In this document: positions 6,561-14,300 of the stretch, in pieces
Layout: each line of letters opens with the position of its first letter
How positions within the stretch are numbered: the stretch's first letter is position 1
DNA from: Saprospiraceae bacterium
GTDB taxonomy: Bacteria > Bacteroidota > Bacteroidia > Chitinophagales > Saprospiraceae
Length of the DNA: 38,561 nt
Reading direction: 5' to 3'
Assembly: GCA_013002995.1 (NCBI GenBank)
Contig: JABDLO010000454.1
Coordinates: 1 to 38,561 of the forward strand
Translations under genes and position numbers: made by a program
The notes under the pieces: generated by a model
Told to the model about the DNA's origin: nothing
Database searches by the model: none
The model's input: the letters and a program-made list of their open reading frames with translations, nothing else

Positions 6561-7575
6561 ATATGTAGATGGCATTTTAGATGCGTACGGTGGTTATTTT
6601 AATTACCTTTTAAATGAAATTATTAACCCCACCTGGACAAGTTATTTTTATTGGCTGTTATTGGTCTCTCTATTTTTCTTTGTGCTTGAATGGTTGCGTC
6701 CATGGCGTCAGGATCAACCTTTATTCAGGAAAGACTTCTGGCTGGATTTTTTCTATATGTTTTTTAATTTTTTCCTTTTTTCATTAATTATTTATAATGC
6801 TGCATCATTTGTGGTGGTTGAATTATTCAATGATGTGATAATAGGAGTAACCGGGTGGGATTTGCAGGCTTCTAATCCTATGAGATATTGGCCTATGTGG
6901 GCTATCTTAATTACAGGCTTCCTGGTACGTGATTTCGTTCAATGGAATGTGCATCGACTTTTGCATAGGTCTGAGAGGTTGTGGGAATTCCACAAAGTTC
7001 ACCATTCTGTCGAGCAAATGGGCTTTGCAGCTCATCTTAGATATCACTGGATGGAAACGATAGTTTACAGATCTATTGAATACATACCCTTGGCATTGCT
7101 CGGTATAGGACTCTATGATTTCTTTATTATTCACATCTTTACTTTAGCCGTAGGACATTACAATCATTCTAATATTTCGGTGTCCGGAAAAATCACTGGT
7201 GGTTTTATAGGATTATTTATAGGGATTGGTTTTGCTTATGGTCTTGCAGACCTTCCTCAACTAACGGTTCCATACCTTGGAGCTGTAGGAGTAATTCTTG
7301 CGTTTTGTATTATAGGAATAGTGGTCTTAGGACCTATGATGAAAATCATATTCAACTCACCTGAAATGCATATCTGGCATCATGCGGAGCACCTGCCCGA
7401 GGATAAACGCTATGGTGTCAATTATGGGATTACTCTTGCCATTTGGGATTATCTATTTAATACTGCCTATATTCCTCATAGCGGCAGAGATATCAAATTA
7501 GGATTTGAAGGAGTTGAAGAGTTTCCTAAGACATTTGGAGAACAAGTGAAACATGGATTTAAAATCAACAATTAA
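6547..7575 (+). CDS. Sterol desaturase/fatty acid hydroxylase family membrane protein
   Basis: A 342-aa multi-pass membrane protein with the di-iron histidine boxes of this family: HRLLH (HX3H), HKVHH (HX2HH), HYNHSN and HIWHHAEH. Hydrophobic segments lie around residues 33-50, 72-100, 118-130, 178-205 and 220-265. Members hydroxylate or desaturate fatty acyl chains, sterols, carotenoids or alkylglycerol ethers using oxygen and electron donors. In Bacteroidota a role in acyl or ether lipid modification is likely, but the substrate cannot be read. ATG 6547 (or the adjacent ATG at 6550) overlaps the SGNH hydrolase stop by 14 bp. The CAT-like gene follows only 2 nt after the stop. Grouping with a hydrolase and an acyltransferase suggests shared lipid or small-molecule modification. 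Confidence 0.9.
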   Translation: MMMNKYVDGILDAYGGYFNYLLNEIINPTWTSYFYWLLLVSLFFFVLEWLRPWRQDQPLFRKDFWLDFFYMFFNFFLFSLIIYNAASFVVVELFNDVIIGVTGWDLQASNPMRYWPMWAILITGFLVRDFVQWNVHRLLHRSERLWEFHKVHHSVEQMGFAAHLRYHWMETIVYRSIEYIPLALLGIGLYDFFIIHIFTLAVGHYNHSNISVSGKITGGFIGLFIGIGFAYGLADLPQLTVPYLGAVGVILAFCIIGIVVLGPMMKIIFNSPEMHIWHHAEHLPEDKRYGVNYGITLAIWDYLFNTAYIPHSGRDIKLGFEGVEEFPKTFGEQVKHGFKINN

Positions 7576-7577
7576 CC

Positions 7578-8198
7578 ATAAAGACTTATATCGACATAGA
7601 ACAGTGGAATAGAAAGGAGACTTTTAATTTTTATCTTTCTTATGACCAGCCCTGCTTTAATATAACTGCACATATTAAGGTAAACAGTATGTTAAATGAA
7701 AGTAGAACCCAGAATTTTCCACTTGGATTATTGTCATTATACTATATTACCGTAGCCGCCAATCAAGTGGATGCTTTCAGGCTTCGACTTGAAAATTTGA
7801 AACCGGTGCAGTATGATGAAATATATCCCGGATGCACCATATTATATGACGATGAGACATTTGGTTTTGCTTATTTTAAATACTTCCAGGATAAAGCACT
7901 ATTTATATCTGAAGGAAAAAAGGTGATTGAACAACAGAAAAAGAATAAAACGTTTGTCCCAAAAGCTTCAGATAATGGTTTAATTCATTGTTCTATCATC
8001 CCATGGATTAGTTTTACTTCTTTTTCTCATGCTACCTCGAAACATGGTGACCCTTCAATCCCAAAGATCGTTATAGGAAAGATTTATAAGAAAGATGATG
8101 AAAGTTGGATGCCAATTTCTGTAGAAGTGCATCATGCTCTTGTCGATGGGCTTCAGGTAGGAAAATACTTTGAAGTAATGGAAGTATTATGCAGATAG
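7578..8198 (+). CDS. Chloramphenicol acetyltransferase-family acyltransferase with apparent AUA start
   Basis: Homology to the CAT family begins well before the first ATG (7689). The frame from 7578 reads KTYIDIEQWNRKETFNFY, the classic CAT N-terminus. From 7578 the product is 206 aa, close to the usual length of about 210-220. Catalytic HHALVDG gives His186 (residues counted from 7578) with Asp190. No ATG, GTG or TTG occurs in frame between the upstream stop (7560) and 7689, so initiation most plausibly uses the ATA at 7578, 2 nt after the hydroxylase stop and thus translationally coupled. Starting at 7689 would delete 37 conserved residues. A mutated start is the alternative. CAT enzymes are trimers that transfer acetyl from acetyl-CoA; chromosomal relatives need not confer chloramphenicol resistance. 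Confidence 0.8.
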   Translation: MKTYIDIEQWNRKETFNFYLSYDQPCFNITAHIKVNSMLNESRTQNFPLGLLSLYYITVAANQVDAFRLRLENLKPVQYDEIYPGCTILYDDETFGFAYFKYFQDKALFISEGKKVIEQQKKNKTFVPKASDNGLIHCSIIPWISFTSFSHATSKHGDPSIPKIVIGKIYKKDDESWMPISVEVHHALVDGLQVGKYFEVMEVLCR

Positions 8199-8211
8199 TG
8201 TATTTATAAGT

Positions 8212-8862
8212 TTATTCAACAATCCCGTGTCTGAATGCCCAGGCTACAAGTGCTGGTGTATTTTTCGTGTTGGTTTTATCTAAGAGTCGTTGTTTATGGC
8301 CTTCTATGGTTCTTCGAGATCTGAAAATCTTATCGGCGATTTCCTGTGAAGTCAACCCCTGGCATATTAATTCAAGGATCTCCTGTTCAATATCTGTCAG
8401 TGCTTCATTGAGTTTAATGTTTCTTTTCTTTTTTCCTTCATCGGTTGTTAGTCCATGAATCAAGACCTTTGATAATTTGTCATTTACGTAGAAACCGAGA
8501 TCCATCACTTTATTAATTGCAGTATTTAACTCATCAGCATCAATGTCTTTTAATATATAACCATTGGCCCCTTTCTTCATAGCTTGTACAACGAATGGTA
8601 TATCATCATGCATAGATATCACAAGTACCTTTAAATCCTTGTATGTCGGTTTTAGTTTTTCAAGTGCTTCCAATCCTCCCATCACCGGCATCTTAAGGTC
8701 AAGTAGAATCAACTCTACATCTTCTTTTTCTGATAATTTATTGAGTAATTCCTGTCCATTTCCTGCCTGGAATATAACCTGGCAGTCATTAAAAGAATTT
8801 ACAAGTCTTGTAAGTCCGGCTCTGAATAATGTATGATCGTCTACTATTCCGATTTTAATCAT
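8212..8862 (-). CDS. NarL/LuxR-type response regulator
   Basis: A 216-aa regulator. The receiver covers residues 1-120, with acidic Asp8/Asp9 (IVDDH), phospho-acceptor Asp55 (LILLDLKMP) and Lys105 (ILKD). The LuxR-type helix-turn-helix is at about 150-205 (LTDIEQEILELICQGLTSQEIADK, recognition helix around SRRTIEGHKQRLLDK). It overlaps the kinase gene by 8 bp and is the last gene of a four-gene operon, so it is clearly the cognate partner of that kinase. It converges on the CAT-like gene with 13 bp between stops. Target genes are unknown. Confidence 0.93.
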   Translation of the reverse strand: MIKIGIVDDHTLFRAGLTRLVNSFNDCQVIFQAGNGQELLNKLSEKEDVELILLDLKMPVMGGLEALEKLKPTYKDLKVLVISMHDDIPFVVQAMKKGANGYILKDIDADELNTAINKVMDLGFYVNDKLSKVLIHGLTTDEGKKKRNIKLNEALTDIEQEILELICQGLTSQEIADKIFRSRRTIEGHKQRLLDKTNTKNTPALVAWAFRHGIVE

Positions 8863-9640
8863 GATTTGATGGCTTTAACTCATTGATGATCAATTTGGCG
8901 CCATTCCCTATACTGCTTTTAATTGTCAACTCTGCTCCCATTGATTTACATCTCGCTTCAATATTTCTCAACCCTAGACCCTTTGGTTGATCAGAGGCGT
9001 CAAATCCTGATCCATTGTCTGTAATAGTGATTTCGTAATCTGATTGAATGGTATACATTTTTATTTCAATGAAACTTGCTGATCCATGCCTCACAGCATT
9101 ATTAATCGATTCCTGAATGATTCTATAGATAGAAAGAGTTTCCTCAATCTGCAATTGAAAGGACTCAGGAATAGAGATGGCAATTGATATATCCTCATTT
9201 TTTTCAAATCTCCTTTTAAGTTCTTCAAGAGCAGATTTTAGTCCAAATTGGTGCAGGACATTAGGAACCAGATCTCGACTGAAATCCCTGACCTGTTCAA
9301 TATTGTCGTCAAGTGCAACCAGGATGGCTTCTACTTCTTCTTTTTCATCTCCTTCCTTGTGTCTCAATTCATTTTTAAAGTACATTTTAAATGATGAAAG
9401 GAGGGGCCCAATATCATCATGCAGGTTGGCGCCAATTCTCTCTCGTTCATTTTCTTGGGTTGTTAAAGTAGCTTTCAAGAGCTCGGCTTCATTTTTCTTT
9501 CTCATCTGCTGCACCTGCTCATGATATAATCTCTGTCTTTTAGCATAAACGAAGATCAGGTATATCAATGCTGATGCCAGTAAGAAGAATACTGTGGAAG
9601 ATATATATGCAATGGTTTTTATGACGTTTTCATCAACCAT
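8855..9640 (-). CDS. Histidine kinase, DesK/NarX (HisKA_3) type
   Basis: A 261-aa kinase with one transmembrane helix (about residues 9-33), no sizeable periplasmic domain, a coiled coil (38-68), the HisKA_3 H-box ANLHDDIGP with His74, and a HATPase domain with the N-box ESINNAVRHG (178-186), DNGSGF (208-213) and GLGLRN (221-226). Lacking an input domain, it probably takes its signal from the membrane or from a partner; the multi-pass protein encoded directly upstream is the obvious candidate. Start and stop are coupled by the TAATG overlap at 9638-9642. The response regulator follows with an 8-bp overlap. Confidence 0.92.
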   Translation of the reverse strand: MVDENVIKTIAYISSTVFFLLASALIYLIFVYAKRQRLYHEQVQQMRKKNEAELLKATLTTQENERERIGANLHDDIGPLLSSFKMYFKNELRHKEGDEKEEVEAILVALDDNIEQVRDFSRDLVPNVLHQFGLKSALEELKRRFEKNEDISIAISIPESFQLQIEETLSIYRIIQESINNAVRHGSASFIEIKMYTIQSDYEITITDNGSGFDASDQPKGLGLRNIEARCKSMGAELTIKSSIGNGAKLIINELKPSNHD

Positions 9641-10266
9641 TAATTCACTTTTGATTGTCTGAAGAAGAAATATGCAAGTACAATATTGAATATAATGTAA
9701 ACCACCAATTTTAATTTATAAATATCCCGGATTAGGGTTTCATATGCAGCAAATGTAGATATGATAGAACATTGATAAATAAGGATAAGTCCAAATATCA
9801 TCATAGGTGGATTGATTAATTCTTCATCCAGTCTGCTGAATGATACACGTCCAAACATATAATTAAGTGAGATCAAAATACATGCAATTGTTGATATCCA
9901 CGGTACCTGTAATACCATACGTTCATTACTCCATCTCCCCCAGAGAAAATAAATAATCAAGGTTACAGCAATAATGGTGATTGCTCTATTGGCAATGAGC
10001 AATCCTGAGTGTGGTGGTTTTGATTTCTCGTATACCATATGGATAATCGGAACCTGTAAAAGGAAGAACTGATGAACATACGGAAGAGTAGAAATACCAA
10101 TTGATCTGAGATAAAAAGATGCAATATCAATTGTAAGTGACACAACCACAAGTACCATCATCCATTTACAATAAGGCTTAAATTTCCGGAAATAAATAAA
10201 CCCTACAATGAAAGGTATGATGGCACTATACCCAGATATATATGAGAATACCTGAAAGGTGGTCAT
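9640..10266 (-). CDS. Multi-pass membrane protein, putative sensor partner of the DesK-like kinase
   Basis: A 208-aa protein with six or seven hydrophobic helices (about residues 8-26, 34-54, 62-76, 90-108, 120-138, 153-172 and 184-203), short loops and no recognisable enzyme motif. It lies between an unknown 140-aa protein gene (12-bp gap) and the kinase gene (TAATG overlap), so the products are made together. Known two-component systems with an input-less kinase often use a separate membrane sensor; this is my inference here, not something the sequence proves. The family is not recognised. Confidence 0.75.
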   Translation of the reverse strand: MTTFQVFSYISGYSAIIPFIVGFIYFRKFKPYCKWMMVLVVVSLTIDIASFYLRSIGISTLPYVHQFFLLQVPIIHMVYEKSKPPHSGLLIANRAITIIAVTLIIYFLWGRWSNERMVLQVPWISTIACILISLNYMFGRVSFSRLDEELINPPMMIFGLILIYQCSIISTFAAYETLIRDIYKLKLVVYIIFNIVLAYFFFRQSKVN

Positions 10267-10278
10267 TCGACGTATGGA

Positions 10279-10701
10279 TTAAGTTGGATCACAATAGTCA
10301 GGACATGGCATTGAAGCATCAAGGATCAGAGTATGATCAGTCATGTCTGCCCCATCTTTATATACACCAACGATCATCAATTGAGGATGAAATTTCTTTT
10401 TTACTCTTTTCAACCCATAATAGATTCTGATGCCGTGACAGCCGGGCTGAGATATCAATTTCATGACTTCTCCCAGGCCAAATAGGTGGCCACCAACATT
10501 TTCAAATTGTTCAGGTTTGAATGGATTGCACTTTTTGAAATTGGCACGATATTCTTTGAATTCGTCTTTAGAAATGAATCCTCCTACTTCGTAGATCGGT
10601 TTGTCTCCGACTAAATGGAAGGCTCTGCCTTTTTGTTCTTTCCCTTTTTTATATGGGTGGCCTTCTCTATACATTCCTTTCTTTCTTTTCTTTCTTTCCA
10701 T
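10279..10701 (-). CDS. Conserved hypothetical protein with C-terminal CPDYC motif, 140 aa
   Basis: A soluble protein with no signal peptide. The N-terminal 30 residues are extremely basic (MERKKRKKGMYREGHPYKKG). The remainder contains the signature GCHGIRIYYGL, a strand LMIVGVYKDG, and the end ASMPCPDYCDPT with two cysteines that could bind metal or form a disulfide. From memory, proteins with the same core (GIR-Y-GL, GVD-DG-DM, CP-YC) recur in Bacteroidota, but I know no function. It is the first gene of the operon with the membrane protein, kinase and regulator, and so may belong to that signalling system. The lysine-rich start follows an ATG at 10701; the internal Met10 is a possible alternative. 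Confidence 0.75.
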   Translation of the reverse strand: MERKKRKKGMYREGHPYKKGKEQKGRAFHLVGDKPIYEVGGFISKDEFKEYRANFKKCNPFKPEQFENVGGHLFGLGEVMKLISQPGCHGIRIYYGLKRVKKKFHPQLMIVGVYKDGADMTDHTLILDASMPCPDYCDPT

Positions 10702-10788
10702 GTGAATTTGTTCTGTGGTGAGTTAATTTGTTAAATCCTAATAAACTTAATCATTCTAAATTGAAACTCATGGGATACCCTGATGAAT

Positions 10789-10825
10789 CAGGTAAAAATC
10801 TCACTACTATAGGTAAAATTACCTG
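10789..10825. promoter_or_regulatory. Direct repeats spaced like a LytTR-family binding site
   Basis: CAGGTAAAA (10789-10797) and TAGGTAAAA (10810-10818) are 9-bp direct repeats separated by 12 bp, so start-to-start is two helical turns. An inverted copy, TTACCTG (10819-10825), abuts the second. LytTR regulators typically bind two 9-bp direct repeats about 12 bp apart. The site lies in the divergent region between the 140-aa protein operon and a LytTR gene, about 93 bp from the latter. The repeats do not match the classical AlgR/AgrA consensus well. Binding is inferred from spacing and location. Confidence 0.45.
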
Positions 10826-10917
10826 TTCTTAATATCAGGCTGTTTTACTCTAGTTTCATCTGGATATTGTCCTCATATTTGTATCAACTTCAATTAATTA
10901 ATTAAACACAAAACCAG

Positions 10918-11274
10918 ATGATTATGAATAATTCAGCAATATCCGACAACTTTATAGTAGCATTATCTGGTCTCAATGAGTATATCCTGACAACAGAAGA
11001 AGACATTATTTCCTGTCACTCATCCGGAAATTATACAGAAGTTCATCTTAAGGATGGAAGAAGGGTGGTGGTTTCAAAGACATTAAAAGAAGTAGAAAGA
11101 TCTTTAAAGACAAATTACTTCGTCAGAGTTCATCATTCCCACTTAATTAATTTACGACATGCAAAGAAATACCTCAAGAAAGATGGAGCCAGGCTTTTAC
11201 TGGACAACGGGAAGGAGGTATTGGTTTCAAGATCAAAGAAAAAAGACCTCATGAACCGTATAATACAATTATGA
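10918..11274 (+). CDS. Stand-alone LytTR DNA-binding regulator
   Basis: A 118-aa protein consisting of a short leader and a LytTR domain (about residues 20-116: IISCHSSGNYTEVHLKDGRR, then TLKEVERSL, then FVRVHHSHLINL and a basic C-terminal part, LVSRSKKKDLMNR). The HxSHLINL motif is typical of the DNA-binding beta domain. No receiver or membrane domain is present, so control must come from expression level, ligand or a partner. The neighbouring two-component operon is divergently transcribed, and 9-bp direct repeats with LytTR spacing lie between them. ATG 10918 or 10924 could be the start. A hairpin with a T-run ends the gene. Confidence 0.9.
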   Translation: MIMNNSAISDNFIVALSGLNEYILTTEEDIISCHSSGNYTEVHLKDGRRVVVSKTLKEVERSLKTNYFVRVHHSHLINLRHAKKYLKKDGARLLLDNGKEVLVSRSKKKDLMNRIIQL

Positions 11275-11336
11275 AACTTTGAACTACTCCGCCATAAGGT
11301 TATGCCTTATGATACACAACGGAATTATTTAACACC

Positions 11337-11366
11337 AAGAAGGTACGTTCCTGTACCTTCTTTTTT
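11337..11366 (+). terminator. Intrinsic terminator after the LytTR gene
   Basis: AAGAAGGTAC (11337-11346) pairs perfectly with GTACCTTCTT (11353-11362) across GTTCCT, followed by a T-run. It touches the stop codon of the convergent T9SS gene (11365-11367). A second hairpin without a T-run (CATAAGG/CCTTATG, 11293-11311) precedes it. Confidence 0.8.
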
Positions 11367-14300
11367 AGTTTTTAATGAATCTAAAAGTATGTACTCTTCC
11401 TTGTATAGCGAATCTCACTAAGTAAATCCCTGGTTGAAATGCATCAATCTGTATAGGGATATTCAATAGGGTAGGCGATAATATTTTAATTCGCCTCCCT
11501 TGAAGATCAAATATTCCAACCTCATCAATTTCATTTCCGGGAATATCTGAGTGAATATATATCTCTGTTAGTGCCGGGTTAGGGTAAATGTTTACAGAAT
11601 ATGATTGGCCATTATGTTCAATAGTTGAAGTGGTGCAAGCCTCTCCCATAACCCTGTTAATTCTTACTGAATTAGAAACAAGATAACATCCCTCAAGGGA
11701 ATCTATACTTTTCCCGGCTTCCAGACCGGATATATCATCATTATAAGATACAAGATATACTAGACAGGAACCTTCACCTGCATTGTCAAAGTTAAAGACA
11801 GGGGATGGCTGTGTAGCTAATATGATTCCTGTTGTATCGGTTATTGCCCACTCAGATGTCTCTCCTTCATTCTCTGTAGCATTAAGTTCTATATCAAATA
11901 AGTAATCATCATCAAGGCAGATCGTTTTTTCCATAGTTCCATCCATATAAGAGATTTCTCCGGCATTAACATTCTTTCTTATTACTGTCAAAGCATTAGA
12001 AAGACTCAAACATCCTTGTAAAGTTCCTATATTCAGACCCTTAGCGGTTCCTGTTAATTCTCCCTCATATCTGACATGATAAATTTTACATGTACCACTA
12101 CCTGCATTTTCAAGGTTGAAGGGTGGTGTCCTGTTATTTTCAAGAATGATACCTGATTCATCTGTTATGAACCATCTACTCTGACTACCAACAACGCTTG
12201 AAACCTGGATATTGATAAAGTCAGTAAAACCTTCTCCCACACATATTTCAACTTCTCTTTCACCTAATTCATTGGTTAGTATTCCTCCATTTGGGCGATT
12301 AACTATAATAGTAACTGTATTAGAGATATCAAAACATCCCTCTAAATCCTGGACATTGGCTCCAATTTGAAATCCTGTCAGATTGTAGTATGTGATTGAG
12401 CTCACTAAAATATTTCCGTCGGCTTTACCCGTAAAATCTATTTCTGATCCATTGAAGATTTCTCTTACATCACCTTCCTCATCAATTGAAAATAATTGAG
12501 TGACAGGACCTTCGTTATCTGTTACTTCAAATGTGATGATATCACTTACACCATCATTAGAGCAGATTTCTGTTGTTGTTCCGTTGCCGGCAATTCTTAG
12601 TGTTCCAGATGTAACTCTGGAAAGAGAAATAAATAGGGGATTAGAAAGATCAAAACAACCTGTAATATCGCTCACTCTCTTTCCAATCTCTAGATTTCCA
12701 ATCTCACCATTATAGCTGATGTTGTAAATATTCCTGACTCCGGATTCTGAATCTTCAAAGTTAAATACTGGCCCAGTCGGTAAGTCAATTATTTCTCCTG
12801 CTCCATCTGTCAACACCCAATTCCTATTCAATCCAATTACATCATCGAGTAGGACCTCCACAAGATCGGTCGTTCCTTCTCCAATACAAAGATCGAGTGT
12901 TGTCTGACCTTCTACCGTCTGGATATTACCTCCATTTACCGTCTGGATGGAAATACTTACGGGATTTGATAAATCAAAGCATCCTGTGATTTGATTAATA
13001 TTTCCATCAACTTCAATCCCTGAAGTACCTTGTTCATATCCAATATGCCAGATTCCAAAATCACCACTTGTGAAATCATTTAATTGAAATGATGGTGCAG
13101 AGCTTATCTCCAGAATGTTCCCAATTGCGGTAGTTAATAAAAATCGGAATTCATCTCCCTTTTCACCTACTACATTAAGTCCAACAGTAGAAGAATTTGT
13201 GCCTTCTTTACATAATATGGCCTCTGTGGATCCATCACTGCTCAGGGTTAATGAGCCTCCATTTACTTCCTTTTTATTAATATTTATTGGATTACTCAAT
13301 GAAAAACATCCCTGAAGGTCAGTGAGAATGCCACCTTCCTCAAGTCCACTTATTCCTTCTTCATAGCGTATATTTCTTACTGTACAAGTCCCACCGGGGA
13401 GATCATCTACAAAAATTGTACGGCTCAATTGAACCAATATAATGTTGCCGCCTGAATCTGTTACAATCCAATTGGAAATCGTTCCGATTCCGGGAAGTTC
13501 TTCGAATTCAATATTATCACCGCTTCCTTCTCCAACACATACATCGGTCGGATCATTAGTGAAAATCGTCCCAGGAAAAGTACTTCCCTGGTTTTTATCT
13601 ATTAGAATGGGGTTGGATAGGTCATAACACCCAATTATTTCATTGAGTCTACCCCTAAGTTGTAATCCGATAATTCCATCCTCGTAACTAATATGCCATA
13701 ATTTGCAACTTCCTGGTTGAGTAATATTGAAATCAATCTGATCAGTAGTTGAAACCAGTATGATAGAATCTTCGCCTTCAGTAACCACCCATCTTGAATT
13801 AGACCCAAAAGATCCGGTAAGGTTAAGCGGTAAAATATTAGGCGATGAATTACCGACACAAATTAATATTGAGGTGTCACCGCTTGCTAGCATGAGTTGT
13901 CCTCCATTTACACCATTCCTGTCTATCTCTATGCCATTGGAGAGTTCAAAACACCCAATCAAATCATTTACTTTATTTCCTATTTCAATTCCCGAAGTGC
14001 CCTCTACGTAATCAATGTAGAAAATTCTGCATAAGCCAGGTGGGGCAGCTGAGAAATCAAATGGTGGAGAAGAAGGTAATTCTAGGATAATACTATCCTC
14101 ATCTGTAATAATCCAGGCTCCTGTTGAACCGGCTGTCCCTGTCAGTTGAACATCAATTATATCCGGTAGATCATCTCCTGTACATATTGTAGTGTTATCG
14201 TCAGTTGAAATCGATAAACTGTTGACTGTTCCTGCAAGTCTGATGACAGATATTGAATTGGATAAGGCATGACAATCAACTATGTTATCAATATTATTTC

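Noticed and set aside
7689-8198. CAT-like protein starting at ATG 7689
   Set aside because: It would lose 37 residues of conserved CAT N-terminus that are encoded in frame just upstream.
7578-8198. Acquired chloramphenicol resistance gene
   Set aside because: There are no mobile element signs, base use is like the neighbours, and the gene is embedded in a coupled operon; a housekeeping acyltransferase is more likely.
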